Assembly (NCBI RefSeq): GCF_900128475.1
Contig: NZ_LT635835.1
Coordinates: 331,182 to 376,092, forward strand
Length of the DNA stretch: 44,911 nucleotides
Reading direction: 5' to 3'
Origin: Mediterranea massiliensis
GTDB lineage: Bacteria > Bacteroidota > Bacteroidia > Bacteroidales > Bacteroidaceae
The notes under the pieces are model-generated. The model saw nothing but the letters and a program-made list of their open reading frames with translations, did not search any database and was not told the origin of the DNA. Positions within the stretch are counted from its first letter, which is position 1. Each line of letters begins with the position of its first letter. The position numbers and the translations under genes are program-made. Shown piece by piece: positions 16,377 to 25,183 of this stretch.

Positions 16377-17009
16377 TTACCAGTAACGTTCGTTGGGTGA
16401 ACCGTACAGAGCCATCACACGGTCAAGATCATTCTGTTTCTTGGCACGCAGGTACGACACGCCGATGTTCTTGTTGGTATAGTACTGCACCAGACTGCGG
16501 TATTGCAGCATGTCGGTATAACAGCGGTCGATGATGTCCATACGTTCCTTGTCGTTCATCGAAAGGCCGTTCTCGTTGACCACCGTCTTCAGGTCCGTCA
16601 GCAGATTGGCACTCTCCTCCAGCAGCTTCGTGTAGCCGAGGGCGATAGCACTCAGTTCCTCAGGGGTGAAATAAGGGTCACTGAGCATACGCTCATAACT
16701 GGTCACATAGATTTCCGTGATGTCGCCGACCATCAGGATGGTCTGCTGCACCTTGCGGGCATCGCGTACCAGATTCTTCACTTTCCTAAGGCCGTCATAA
16801 TACTCCTTGCCCTGCTTGTAAATCTTGACCGTCTCCTGAAAATTGTTGAGCATGTTGCCAGCCGTCGAGGACGTGTGGACGATATTCTTGGCGGCATTGA
16901 TGATGCCCTGGGCAAGATTCCCGGGATCGGTCACTACCCATTGGGCGTGTGCCCTGCCTGCCGAAAGGAGGCAGATACAGCATAAGGCTGTCAGAATTCT
17001 TTTCTTCAT
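16377..17009 (-). CDS. traI: Conjugative transposon protein TraI (DUF4141, VirB5-like)
   Basis: A 210-aa exported helical protein. MKKRILTALCCICLLSAGRAHAQ... is a signal peptide, so the start is placed at 17009; a longer opening to 17171 runs back into the upstream gene. The mature part is mainly long helices (NFQETVKIYKQGKEYYDGL, ARKVQQTILMVG), as in VirB5-type pilus-tip proteins; the family is DUF4141/TraI. It precedes traJ by 12 bases. Confidence 0.87.
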   Translation of the reverse strand: MKKRILTALCCICLLSAGRAHAQWVVTDPGNLAQGIINAAKNIVHTSSTAGNMLNNFQETVKIYKQGKEYYDGLRKVKNLVRDARKVQQTILMVGDITEIYVTSYERMLSDPYFTPEELSAIALGYTKLLEESANLLTDLKTVVNENGLSMNDKERMDIIDRCYTDMLQYRSLVQYYTNKNIGVSYLRAKKQNDLDRVMALYGSPNERYW

Positions 17010-17049
17010 GTCGTTAATCTTTAATGGTTGATAAATCTTTTCCGTTAGT

Positions 17050-17664
17050 TCAGAGTCCCATCTTGCGGCCTTTCGGCTTAGGACGGACGGTGATGTGCGG
17101 TTTCCTCCGCAGTGTTGTTTCCGAGGAGACCGTGCGGGCAGGCCTGATATTCCTGAAGAACTCGTCCGCATAAGGACGTCTGCCGGTCATCCTGACAAAT
17201 CGGGCATCCAGTTCCCGGTAAGCCTTCTCCGCCTGTTTCCGTATCACATCCTCCGGACTGCTCCTGTCAATGCCGTATTTCACGAGAAAATCCGGGCGGA
17301 TATGTATCGGGTCATGTACGGAACCCGGCGAGGCGGCAATACTGCCCAGCCTCTCCAGTTCCCCGTTCAGCTTGTCAAGGTATTCAGCCGGAGGACGGGG
17401 ACATACACTTTCAAAAATCTTCTCCACCGCGTGTGTCAGTCTTGCATCCACCTCCAGAATGTCGGGTACTTCCCCCGTCTGCCTCTTCCGCAGGTATTCG
17501 TCAGGAGCCATCCCTTCAAGCTGATGGAACAGACGGTAATCCTCCGTGAGCCCGTAATAGTCCTGTATGGAAAGAGGAATATTCCAGCCCTGCATCAGGG
17601 ACCAGTAGAGAGATGACACGACCTCACGGCGTTTGCTTTCATTAGATTCCAGATCGCTATACAT
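17050..17664 (-). CDS. traH: TraH-position protein (DUF3876-like), 204 aa
   Basis: A soluble, charged helical protein with a basic, Pro/Arg-rich tail (KPHITVRPKPKGRKMG). Its place between the VirB4-like traG and traI is that of traH in CTnDOT, and it may belong to the DUF3876 family, but sequence alone does not settle this. The C-terminal tail could bind DNA or a membrane surface. No signal peptide. Distances of 33 and 40 bases to its neighbours keep it in the operon. Function unknown. Confidence 0.65.
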   Translation of the reverse strand: MYSDLESNESKRREVVSSLYWSLMQGWNIPLSIQDYYGLTEDYRLFHQLEGMAPDEYLRKRQTGEVPDILEVDARLTHAVEKIFESVCPRPPAEYLDKLNGELERLGSIAASPGSVHDPIHIRPDFLVKYGIDRSSPEDVIRKQAEKAYRELDARFVRMTGRRPYADEFFRNIRPARTVSSETTLRRKPHITVRPKPKGRKMGL

Positions 17665-17697
17665 AAATTCAGAAGTTTAATGGGTTGATAAATGATT

Positions 17698-20196
17698 TCA
17701 CTTTTTCCTCTTGCTCTCGGCCAGCTGCTTGATTGCCAGCTCGATATTGCCACCCAGCTTCCGGGTAAGCCGCATTACTTCAAGCTTTTCCGTCTCCTCG
17801 GTCGTGTAGGTGCAGTACTCTTCCGGCGAGACCTCGGTGGCATAGACCGCCGACTGTGTTCCGCCGAGACCTATCCACACTTCCTTGTACTTGCGGGACG
17901 GGCTGTTGGCCATGTTGATGGAGAGAATCTGAGCACGTTCCTTGTCGGTCAGGCCCAGCAGGGACTGGATTTCATCGAACTTGTTGACATACTTCCTCTG
18001 GTCCAACAAAATCTTGCAGTCGCTGTTGTTGATGATGGTTCCCTTGACGATGGGTGACGAAATGATGTCTTCCACCTCCTGGGTAACGACAACAGCCTCT
18101 CCGAAAAACTTTCGGACGGTCTTGAAAAGGTAGCGGATATAGTTGCTCATATTGGCGGATGCCAATGCCTTCCAACATTCCTCAATAAGTATCATCTTTC
18201 GGATACCTTTCAACTTTCGCATCTTGCTGATGAAAGTTTCCATGATGATGATGGTGACAATCGGAAGCAGCACCTTGTTGTCACGAATATTGTCCAGCTC
18301 GAAGACAATGAAGCGTTTGCCAAGCAAATCAAGCTGTCTGTCGGAATTCAACAGGAAGTCATACTCGCCACCCTTGTAATAAGGTTCCAGCACATTCAGG
18401 AATCCCCACACGTCAAAATCCTTCTCCCGTGTACGCTTGGTCTTCAGGATTTCCTGAAATTCGTCTCGGATGAACTCATAGAAGGTATTGAAGGACGGAA
18501 CCACGGTACTGTCCGTGCGTATCTTCTCCAGAAAGAGATTGACCGCGTTGGAGAGTGCCACCTCCTCGGCACGTGTCGGCGGCTCGTCGTCACGTTTCCA
18601 CAGGGTAAGGATAAGTGTCTTGATGGACTCCTTCTTTTCGATGTCAAACACACCGTCCTCCACGTAGAAAGGATTGAAGGCTATCGGATCGCTCTCCTCA
18701 TAGGTGAAATAGATGCCGTCCTCGCCATGCGTGCGTGCATGGATAAGGCTGCACAGTCCCTGATAGGAATTTCCCGTGTCCACCAGCAGCACATGCGCTC
18801 CCTGTTCATAATACTGGCGCACCATGTGGTTGGTGAAAAAAGACTTTCCGCTGCCCGAAGGTCCGAGGATGAACTTGTTGCGGTTGGTAATCGTACCGTT
18901 CTTCATCGGAAGGTCGGAAATGTCCAGATGGACAGGCTTTCCGGTCAGACGGTCCACCATGCGGATGCCGAACGGCGAGAGCGAATCCTTGTAGGACGTT
19001 TCCCCGATGAACAGGCACAGGGCCTGCTCGATGAAGGTGTAGAAGCTTTCCTCTGACGGGAAATCACCGGCATTGCCGGGAATGGCCGCCCAGAAGAGTG
19101 TCGGCACATCGACCGTGTTCTGACGGGGCTTGGCCTCCATCAGGGCAATCTGACTGCCCACGTCGTTCTTGATACGCTTCAGCTTCTCCCGGTCGTCACT
19201 CCATGCAAAGACGTTGCAGTGCGCACGGATGGAAGTGAGCCCCTTGCTGTGCGCCTCGTTCAGGTACTCCTCAATCCATTCACGGTTGATCTGGTTGGAG
19301 CGGCTGTAACGGGACAGCGAGTGCATGTTGCGGGCGGTCTGCTCAAATTTCCTCAGGTTTTCCGCCGAATCGTCTATGAAGAGATACTGGTTCACGATAT
19401 GGTTGCACGTGAGCAGTATCCCTATCGGTGCGGCAAAGGACAGGCGGCAGTCGCTGCGGTCCGTGGACAGCCGTTCATAACGGCTGTCCGTACCCACGGA
19501 TGACGGCAGGTCTTCCGTTTCGGAGAGGGTATGCAGGCAGAGCAGGTTGTCGCCGACCTTCATTTCCCCGGCTCCGAGAGTGATGTCCTGCAGGCTGGTC
19601 GTATTTTCCTGCGAAAGCGAAAAATACTTTTCGATAATGCCCGCGGAGGTTTCCGTACCGGTAATCTCTTCGTCCGTCAGCCTGACCATGCGGAGCAGAC
19701 CGCTGTCGTTCACGATACGCTCGAACTGCCCGCAGCATTCCAGGAAGCGTGCAACGGTATCCTTGTCCTGCATCTCCTTGGGGATGATAAACCCGCGCGT
19801 GAGGGCATTGAAACTGCTTGTCGTGCGGCTGTGTTCCTTAGTGGTCTTAGTCAGGAACAGATAGCAGGTATGGTTCAGGTACGGCCGTTCGTTGAAATGC
19901 CTTTCAAAGCTTCGGCTGAGGAAACTCAGGTCATCCCGGCAGATGTCAGGTCTGTAACTCTCCTCGATGAAGATATCCTGCTTGTGGACAATGCTGTAGT
20001 TCGGCAGAACCCGGACAGCCTTCGCCCATGTGGAATGGAGGGCCTCGTACTCGGCGCGTGTCAGCGTAAACACTTCGGGCAGCTCCACCCTGTAGGCCAC
20101 GGTGATGTCGGCATCCTTGCTGATGATGCACCCGTGCTCGACGGCCATCAGAGGAAACCGGCTTTCCAGTGTGGCGGCTTTCATTACATTTCTCAT
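17698..20196 (-). CDS. traG: TraG, VirB4-like conjugation ATPase
   Basis: An 832-aa cytoplasmic ATPase that powers pilus/channel assembly. The N-terminal 400 residues are the VirB4-type domain. Walker A is LGPSGSGKS at about residues 442-450, and Walker B is MILIEECWKAL near residue 667-672, followed by the VirB4-type VTQEVEDIISS segment. The start overlaps the traF stop in an ATGA arrangement, so translation is coupled. Length is typical for the family (about 830 residues). Confidence 0.92.
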   Translation of the reverse strand: MRNVMKAATLESRFPLMAVEHGCIISKDADITVAYRVELPEVFTLTRAEYEALHSTWAKAVRVLPNYSIVHKQDIFIEESYRPDICRDDLSFLSRSFERHFNERPYLNHTCYLFLTKTTKEHSRTTSSFNALTRGFIIPKEMQDKDTVARFLECCGQFERIVNDSGLLRMVRLTDEEITGTETSAGIIEKYFSLSQENTTSLQDITLGAGEMKVGDNLLCLHTLSETEDLPSSVGTDSRYERLSTDRSDCRLSFAAPIGILLTCNHIVNQYLFIDDSAENLRKFEQTARNMHSLSRYSRSNQINREWIEEYLNEAHSKGLTSIRAHCNVFAWSDDREKLKRIKNDVGSQIALMEAKPRQNTVDVPTLFWAAIPGNAGDFPSEESFYTFIEQALCLFIGETSYKDSLSPFGIRMVDRLTGKPVHLDISDLPMKNGTITNRNKFILGPSGSGKSFFTNHMVRQYYEQGAHVLLVDTGNSYQGLCSLIHARTHGEDGIYFTYEESDPIAFNPFYVEDGVFDIEKKESIKTLILTLWKRDDEPPTRAEEVALSNAVNLFLEKIRTDSTVVPSFNTFYEFIRDEFQEILKTKRTREKDFDVWGFLNVLEPYYKGGEYDFLLNSDRQLDLLGKRFIVFELDNIRDNKVLLPIVTIIIMETFISKMRKLKGIRKMILIEECWKALASANMSNYIRYLFKTVRKFFGEAVVVTQEVEDIISSPIVKGTIINNSDCKILLDQRKYVNKFDEIQSLLGLTDKERAQILSINMANSPSRKYKEVWIGLGGTQSAVYATEVSPEEYCTYTTEETEKLEVMRLTRKLGGNIELAIKQLAESKRKK

Positions 20197-20525
20197 ACAT
20201 TACGTTTTTTCGGGGTTGGACAAATCAACCGGAGGAAACCCTTCCGGCTGATGATGTAGCGGGGATGGCGGCGCAGCGCCTGCAATTTCATCAGTCCCCA
20301 TTCACCATATTTCGCGTTCAGGCGGAAAGTCACCCAGACAAGCACCGAAGCGCAGATGACACCGAAGCCGATACATACCCACTGGTCGATGCCTGCCATG
20401 TACATGATGACAAACAGGACGAACAGGGCGAGCAGTCCGCCGGCGAAGATGAACAGGTACTGGCTTTTCAGCCCCTTGAACTCAGGGCTGCGGCCGATTC
20501 CCTTGTTGATAGGATACTCCGCCAT
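20193..20525 (-). CDS. traF: Conjugative transposon protein TraF (DUF4133, VirB3-like)
   Basis: A 110-aa inner-membrane protein with two close transmembrane helices at about residues 24-68 (YLFIFAGGLLALFVLFVIMYM and VCIGFGVICASVLVWVTF) and a basic C-terminus. Size and hairpin topology match VirB3, and the family is DUF4133. It lies directly upstream of the VirB4-like gene, the standard VirB3-VirB4 pair. Confidence 0.88.
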   Translation of the reverse strand: MAEYPINKGIGRSPEFKGLKSQYLFIFAGGLLALFVLFVIMYMAGIDQWVCIGFGVICASVLVWVTFRLNAKYGEWGLMKLQALRRHPRYIISRKGFLRLICPTPKKRNV

Positions 20526-20527
20526 AA

Positions 20528-20824
20528 TCAGAGGAAGAATGAACGTAAGATGGTGGCGGCTACGATTAAAAAGATGCAGGCACCGAACCAGCTGGCTGCC
20601 GTCTTGGAGGTGTCGGGATCTCCCGAGGAAAACTTGGAATAGACCTTCACGCCTCCGATAAGGCCGACCACGGCTCCGATGGCATAAATCAGTTTGGTTC
20701 CCGGATCGAAATAGGAAGTGACCATGTTGGTGGCTTCAGTGATACCGCTGATACCATTACCCTGGGCGAAAGCCCCTGTCGTTGCAAGCAGCATCATGGC
20801 TGCAAAAAAGAATCTTTTTTTCAT
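20528..20824 (-). CDS. traE: Conjugative transposon protein TraE (DUF4134, pilin-like)
   Basis: A 98-aa protein: signal peptide MKKRFFFAAMMLLATTGAFA, then two hydrophobic helices (about residues 42-58 and 76-95) joined by a short polar loop (KFSSGDPDTSK). This is the VirB2-type pilin layout and matches DUF4134/TraE. It is the first gene of the minus-strand transfer operon, 2 bases ahead of traF, and is preceded by the promoter and dyad at 20870-20930. Confidence 0.88.
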   Translation of the reverse strand: MKKRFFFAAMMLLATTGAFAQGNGISGITEATNMVTSYFDPGTKLIYAIGAVVGLIGGVKVYSKFSSGDPDTSKTAASWFGACIFLIVAATILRSFFL

Positions 20825-20869
20825 GTGTCGAAACTTTTAATTGGTGAGACAAAAAAATGATTTCGACCA

Positions 20870-20930
20870 CGAATATATAACGCTTAATCCATTGATTTAC
20901 AACACTGACGATGCGTGACATCGGGTGTCA
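20870..20930 (-). promoter_or_regulatory. Promoter and operator dyad of the tra operon
   Basis: On the minus strand TATATTCG (20870-20877) is a near match to the TAnnTTTG -7 element, 45 bases before the traE start. Upstream lies TTGTAAATCAAT, which recurs as TTGCAAATCAAT before the gene at 40208. The perfect dyad TGACA-TCGGG-TGTCA at 20916-20930 is a probable regulator site and has relatives at 24779, 25048 and 40096. Confidence 0.6.
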
Positions 20931-20998
20931 TTACGTTACATCGGCAGGGGGATTTCGGCAAAGGAAAAACACTGGGAAAACGTCCTTTGATTCTTCCG

Positions 20999-21163
20999 GC
21001 AAAGGTAGCCCGTGCCTTTACGGAATCTGCAAGGCAGGCCGTTCCGGTTGCCCGGGAGAAAATCATCCTCGCTGCGCTTGCGGTATTTTCTCCCGACAAG
21101 CCTTGCAGTATCCAGGCACGGGACAGAAAAGCCTGCAAGAAATCAAACTCCGGCATATACCGG
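20999..21163 (+). ncRNA. Y-shaped structured leader element, copy 2
   Basis: It starts with GCAAAGGT. The outer stem is CCCGTGCC (21009-21016)/GGCACGGG (21115-21122) and CTGCAAGGC (21027-21035)/GCCTTGCAG (21100-21108). The long hairpin is GGGAGAAAAT (21054-21063)/ATTTTCTCCC (21085-21094), with the invariant loop CATCCTCGC...CGGT. A tail hairpin CCGG-CATATA-CCGG follows. The SLOG-family gene starts 29 bases downstream. Confidence 0.75.
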
Positions 21164-21191
21164 ACACATGTAGAACAAAAAACAGAACATC

Positions 21192-21773
21192 ATGAAACAG
21201 GAAGAAAAAAAGGTAGCGGCATTCACGGGACACCGGAAGCAAAGACTGATGCAGGAAAACAAGGACTACCGGAACTTCAGCGGACAAATCAGGGGAAAGG
21301 TCATAACTATGATAAAAAACCTCTATGAAGAAGGTTTCAGAGAATTTTATTCGGGCATGGCAGAAGGGTTCGACATGATAGCGGCTGAAGCTGTCCTGCA
21401 ACTGAAAGAACAATATGAGGATATGACACTGGCGGCTGCTATCCCTTTCAGAGCCCAAGCCGAATGGTTTGACCCGCAAGACCAGCTGCTTTACAGGGAA
21501 CTGCTTAAGAAGGCTGACCGGGTAGTGATGCTTTCAGAAAAATATTACAGGGGATGTTACCTGCGCCGTGACACCTATATGGTCAGCAGGGCTTCAATGG
21601 TAATAGCATATTGGGACAACGTGTGCAACGGAGGTACATACCATACCGTGAAAAAGGCCGTGGAAACTGGACGGGAAGTCATCAATCTGTTTACTGGAGA
21701 AGTGATAACGGACATAACTGCATTGCAAAACAATCATGAACCAAATAAACCGAATATAAAATGGACAGATTAA
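21192..21773 (+). CDS. SLOG-family (DUF1273-like) nucleotide-binding protein
   Basis: A 193-aa Rossmann-like protein. VAAFTGHRKQRL at residues 8-19, the Gly-rich FYSGMAEGFDMIAAE near residue 55-69 and the later ASMVIAYWDNVCNGGTYHTVKKA match SLOG/DUF1273 proteins, which are predicted to bind or process nucleotides or their derivatives. Such proteins appear in nucleotide-signalling conflict systems, so a role in protecting or sensing during transfer is possible but inferred. It follows structured leader copy 2 and precedes a small gene by 13 bases. Confidence 0.8.
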   Translation: MKQEEKKVAAFTGHRKQRLMQENKDYRNFSGQIRGKVITMIKNLYEEGFREFYSGMAEGFDMIAAEAVLQLKEQYEDMTLAAAIPFRAQAEWFDPQDQLLYRELLKKADRVVMLSEKYYRGCYLRRDTYMVSRASMVIAYWDNVCNGGTYHTVKKAVETGREVINLFTGEVITDITALQNNHEPNKPNIKWTD

Positions 21774-21786
21774 AAAATAGAAACTT

Positions 21787-22092
21787 ATGAAATCAAAGGA
21801 ACAGATTACAATCCCTGACCATACAGGGAAAAGAGAAACACGATTACTCGCTTTTGTATGGAACTGCGGTTTTTTCAGCAGAGACGTTTCTGATGAGAAA
21901 ATCATTGAGATGTGGAGGAAATCCCCCGCCAGAAGTCTGGATGATCCTGAAGACGAGACATTCTACGATGTGGAATGTCTGACACCCGATGAACTGGCTG
22001 GACGAATCAATGACGAGTCTTTCGCGCATACGGAGGATTACGTACGTTTCATCAATGTCAGTCCCGACCTTTTGTACCCGGATAGGAAATAG
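21787..22092 (+). CDS. Hypothetical protein, 101 aa
   Basis: Not recognised. A soluble acidic protein (DDPEDETFYDVECLTPDEL) with a short hydrophobic-aromatic segment (FVWNCGFFS) too small to span a membrane. The gene starts 13 bases after the SLOG gene and is followed by a terminator hairpin, so the two form a bicistronic unit under leader copy 2. Confidence 0.65.
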   Translation: MKSKEQITIPDHTGKRETRLLAFVWNCGFFSRDVSDEKIIEMWRKSPARSLDDPEDETFYDVECLTPDELAGRINDESFAHTEDYVRFINVSPDLLYPDRK

Positions 22093-22113
22093 GATATCCA
22101 CCGTCTCATATCG

Positions 22114-22161
22114 CATACCCCCACTTCCCCCTAAATATAAAAAAGGGAAAGCAGGGGTATG
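22114..22161. terminator. Terminator between the SLOG unit and traD
   Basis: CATACCCC (22114-22121) pairs with GGGGTATG (22154-22161), and CTTCCC/GGGAAAG extend the stem inward around an AT-rich loop. The convergent stops at 22092 and 22256 flank it. Region 22162-22255 shows no further gene. Confidence 0.65.
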
Positions 22162-22255
22162 AAACTAAAGTTATCCTGTATGTATCACTCTTTCAGATTC
22201 AACCAGAATCTCCTTCATCTGACCGTTTCAGGATGGCCACGTTTGAACTTCCTGA

Positions 22256-23011
22256 TCACGCATACTTGTCTATATCGAAAGGCTCATCTTCCTTACTGCC
22301 TTTTCTTCCTGATACACCCCTCCGGTTTCCCAGATACTTGTCAAGCAAACCGTTCACCTTCTCCAGATTGCTCAGCTTGTCGGTCAGGAAAGCCAGTATC
22401 TCCGTTTCACTCAGTTTGTAATGGATGGTTCTTGCGGCACGCAGGGCTTTCTGTTCGTCAACAATCCCGGAAGTAAGTACTTCCGCTACGTTGTTTATTT
22501 CCTCGATTGTCAATGCCGTGTTGAAATCCGGGTCGGGTTCGGCATCTACGGGAGCCATCAGTTCCTCACGCTCTTCTTCTGTCAGTCCTTTGTTTTCCTG
22601 CTCCACATCATCAGAACCGATATCCTCGTCTTCCTCCAATGGAATTTTCTCCATCGGCTCGGAACGGGTTGGAGTCATCCTTGCAACTTTCGGGTCTTCC
22701 AGATAGATGACCTTTGTCTTGCCTATCACATCATCGTCATCCGAAGAAGAGGACGGAACAGCCGTTTCGGTTTTTCCTTTGGACTTATCCGTTTCCGGCT
22801 TTCTGCGCCTTGCCTTTCTGCGGGCACGACGTTCCGCCTCTTCCTTGCGTTGTCTGCGGTATCTCCACACTCTGACACGGGCAATCCGCATCAGCCTTAA
22901 AATGAGGTCCCATATTCCGTACATATGTCTGTGGAAAATAAATGTCCACAAATGGCACAATATATAGACAGCACATACTGCCTTTACGGTAAAATAAACT
23001 ATCGCAGTCAT
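22256..23011 (-). CDS. traD: Conjugal transfer protein TraD (DUF4122-like)
   Basis: A 251-aa protein with an N-terminal hydrophobic helix (IVYFTVKAVCAVYILCHLWTF), a basic Arg/Lys stretch (residues about 40-75) and then a long acidic low-complexity linker (SSSSDDDD, EEDEDIGSDD) before a helical C-terminal domain. This layout and its place in the traA-traB-traC-traD group match the DUF4122/TraD type. Start set at 23011 (MTAIVYF), just past the traC stop; an ATG at 23035 would overlap traC. The role in transfer is undefined. Confidence 0.7.
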   Translation of the reverse strand: MTAIVYFTVKAVCAVYILCHLWTFIFHRHMYGIWDLILRLMRIARVRVWRYRRQRKEEAERRARRKARRRKPETDKSKGKTETAVPSSSSDDDDVIGKTKVIYLEDPKVARMTPTRSEPMEKIPLEEDEDIGSDDVEQENKGLTEEEREELMAPVDAEPDPDFNTALTIEEINNVAEVLTSGIVDEQKALRAARTIHYKLSETEILAFLTDKLSNLEKVNGLLDKYLGNRRGVSGRKGSKEDEPFDIDKYA

Positions 23012-23013
23012 AA

Positions 23014-23475
23014 TTATAAAGGTTTGGTGATACATTCCGTGTACAGCTTTGACATCTCATGCTCGTACTTCTTCAAATGTTCATCTATAATCCTGTTTAC
23101 AAAACCGGAAATGGGCACCTCAGGAGCGGTAACTGCCAGAAAACGCTTGATATGGGAGTGATTTTCCTTGTTGATATAGACTTGTATCCGATTTCCAACA
23201 GGATAGTTTACCAGATAGATGGATTTATAGAAACCGCTTTCCGGAGACCTGGAAGCAGATATGTCTTTCAGTATCTCAAACGTAATCTCGGATGTATCGT
23301 CATCCCTGTTGTCAGTTTTTGTCATGTCTGCCGTTTCACCAGAAACGTCGCGGACATCCTTTCCTCTTTTCCTGCCCTTGAACAGCCTACGGAAAATAAA
23401 CAATGACAATCTGTAAGCAGTGTAAATGCAGCAACAGGCAACGATGGCCTGAAAAATAATCTGTGTCATAATCAA
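23014..23475 (-). CDS. traC: DUF3408 protein with membrane anchor (TraC)
   Basis: A 153-aa protein. An N-terminal hydrophobic helix (IIFQAIVACCCIYTAYRLSLFIF) and basic stretch precede a C-terminal DUF3408 domain (YLVNYPVGNRIQVYINKE ... VPISGFVNRIIDEHLKKYE), which is built like a ribbon-helix-helix DNA-binding fold. The same domain occurs in the next gene upstream. The membrane anchor could hold a DNA-binding partner near the transfer site. Start at 23475 overlaps traB by 4 bases; Met3 (23469) is an alternative. Confidence 0.78.
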   Translation of the reverse strand: MIMTQIIFQAIVACCCIYTAYRLSLFIFRRLFKGRKRGKDVRDVSGETADMTKTDNRDDDTSEITFEILKDISASRSPESGFYKSIYLVNYPVGNRIQVYINKENHSHIKRFLAVTAPEVPISGFVNRIIDEHLKKYEHEMSKLYTECITKPL

Positions 23476-23909
23476 AATGGTTTTAATGGTTTATAATACT
23501 CTTTGTTATACAATTCGTTGATTTCGTCCCAGTGTTTCTGCAGATGGTCCACAAGGATATTGCTGATAAAGCCGGATATGCTCATCTCCGGAGCGATGAC
23601 AGGCAGTACCCGTTTGATGCACTCGGCCACTTCACGGTTGATATACACATGGGAACGGTTTGACGCGGGTATATTGACCAGAAACCTTTCCCGGTATCCG
23701 CAGGATTCATCCTTTTTCCTTTTGGGCTTCTCCACGGAGGGCTTTTCCGCTGGAGTATCTGCCGGTACGGTTGAGGCGGGGCTTTTCGCTTCCTGATGTT
23801 CCACGGGCTTTTCTTTCGGGGCGAGGCTGTCCTTGCCGAAAACAGGTATGTCGCCGACAATGATTTCCTTCAGGACATCTTCGTCCACCTCTACGATTTT
23901 CTTTTTCAT
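23472..23909 (-). CDS. traB: DUF3408 protein (TraB)
   Basis: A 145-aa soluble protein: a Pro/Glu/Lys-rich N-terminal half (residues about 25-65) and a C-terminal DUF3408 domain (FLVNIPASNRSHVYINRE ... MSISGFISNILVDHLQKHW) like that of traC, with the strand then two helices of ribbon-helix-helix proteins. Lying 4 bases inside the end of the ParA-like gene, it is a good candidate for the DNA-binding partner of that ATPase; this is an inference from the ParA/RHH pairing in plasmid partition systems. Confidence 0.78.
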   Translation of the reverse strand: MKKKIVEVDEDVLKEIIVGDIPVFGKDSLAPKEKPVEHQEAKSPASTVPADTPAEKPSVEKPKRKKDESCGYRERFLVNIPASNRSHVYINREVAECIKRVLPVIAPEMSISGFISNILVDHLQKHWDEINELYNKEYYKPLKPF

Positions 23910-24673
23910 GACTGTCCGAGTTTAAGTTTGACCATAAGCTCTTCCGCAAGTTCCACCAGCCCGCTGCCTTCCAGTTGTCTGGCCGGAGGCGGCAGCAGCG
24001 TGCAACGGAAAAAGGCACGCTTGGCATGGGTAATCTCCTTTTCATAACGGCACAGGTCAGGAAGCGTGCTGTCGAGGACTGTCAGATGCAGCTCCCTCAT
24101 GACTTCCGAATATGACTTGAGAATCTCCACATTGGTACGTTTTTTCAACTTGTTCCAGAAAAAGAAGATGTCCTTGAGCAACGGGGTATTTTCCATCTTC
24201 TTGATATGGTCAAGCACGGTCGTGGCAAAGGACAGTGTACTCTGCATCACAATCAGGTCCGGAACGGTGGGAGTAAGCACGTAGTCCATATTGACAATCG
24301 TTCGGAATACCCCGGTGGATTCTACCGTTCCGGGAAGATCCACGAAAATAAGGTCATAATCCCCGCTTGCCGCAATCGCATCAGCCGCTTCCCTTGCCTT
24401 TTCAGCGGTGGAGCCTACAATGGGATAAGCCTTTTTCTGCACTTGGTTCCACTGCTGTTTGATCAGTTGCCGGTAATAGGCGCTGTTGGAAACAGCCTTT
24501 TTGTCACGCTCCCTCATACGTACGAGACTGTGTTGGGGAGAGTCACAGTCAACGATAGCCACGTTCAGTCCCTTCTCGAAATGGAAGTAACTGGCAAGCA
24601 CTACGGACAGGGCCGATTTCCCGACCCCTCCTTTCTGGTTGCTAATCGCAACGAACAAAGTTTCTTTACTCAT
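23906..24673 (-). CDS. traA: TraA, ParA-family ATPase
   Basis: A 255-aa ParA/MinD-type ATPase. The deviant Walker A motif KGGVGKS is at residues 14-20, VDCDSPQHS at about 41-49 gives the switch I-type Asp, and LIFVDLPG at about 108-115 is the Walker B-like strand. Such proteins bind non-specific DNA and dimerise on ATP; in CTnDOT-like elements TraA heads the small tra operon and may position the element or the transfer complex. The adjacent DUF3408 genes may supply the DNA-binding partner. Confidence 0.88.
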   Translation of the reverse strand: MSKETLFVAISNQKGGVGKSALSVVLASYFHFEKGLNVAIVDCDSPQHSLVRMRERDKKAVSNSAYYRQLIKQQWNQVQKKAYPIVGSTAEKAREAADAIAASGDYDLIFVDLPGTVESTGVFRTIVNMDYVLTPTVPDLIVMQSTLSFATTVLDHIKKMENTPLLKDIFFFWNKLKKRTNVEILKSYSEVMRELHLTVLDSTLPDLCRYEKEITHAKRAFFRCTLLPPPARQLEGSGLVELAEELMVKLKLGQS

Positions 24674-24720
24674 AAGTCTTTCTTTTTAATTGTTATTGAA
24701 TAAATACCGGTGTCATCCAC

Positions 24721-24960
24721 TAATCCGTGAATCCGCAGACGTTTCTTTCCAACCATCCGAATCCGCATCCATTAACGGTATCATCCAGTGTCATAACCTT
24801 TGATGCTACTGTTACCGCATCTTTCCGACATCGCTTCCATCCGCGGTCTGTCTGTTGGTCATGACAATCCGTCAACGGTCCCGTCCGATATTGCTTCCAT
24901 CATCCCAACCGTTACCGGAATCATCGGATAACATGACCATTATTCCGCTATCAGAAGGCC
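24721..24960. repeat. Iteron-like repeats upstream of traA
   Basis: This gene-free stretch contains TCCGACATCGCTTCCATC (24824-24841) and TCCGATATTGCTTCCATC (24884-24901), exactly 60 bases apart. It also holds AACGGT-TATCATCC/CCCGTCC pairs near 24775 and 24875, several CATCC words and a TGACA-type dyad at 24779-24793. Repeats of this kind can be binding sites for ParA partners or regulators. No coding region is seen between 24674 and 25316. Confidence 0.5.
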
Positions 24961-25024
24961 GGTTGCAACCGTCCGCACTGCAAATAAAAGGGGATTTTCC
25001 CGAATGATCACCATCATCCGGAGA

Positions 25025-25105
25025 CGGTGACGACCCTTGTCACCGTATGACATCTTGTTACATATAATCCACTGTTTTACAGATAAATATACCGCTGTAA
25101 CTTTG
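25025..25105 (+). promoter_or_regulatory. mob operon operators and promoter
   Basis: CGGTGAC-N7-GTCACCG (25025-25045) is a perfect 7-bp dyad. TGACA-TCTTG-TTACA (25048-25062) is the inverse of the site at 40096, sharing ACAAGATGT. TAACTTTG (25098-25105) matches the TAnnTTTG -7 element with a TTTT 20 bases upstream. Together they form the likely control region for mobA-mobB-mobC. Confidence 0.6.
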
Positions 25106-25183
25106 CCACCAACAACGGAATGGATACCGGATGGAGCTATCCCGAAGCCGAAGAATGAGGCTGAAGGTCAAAACTCAATTTGA

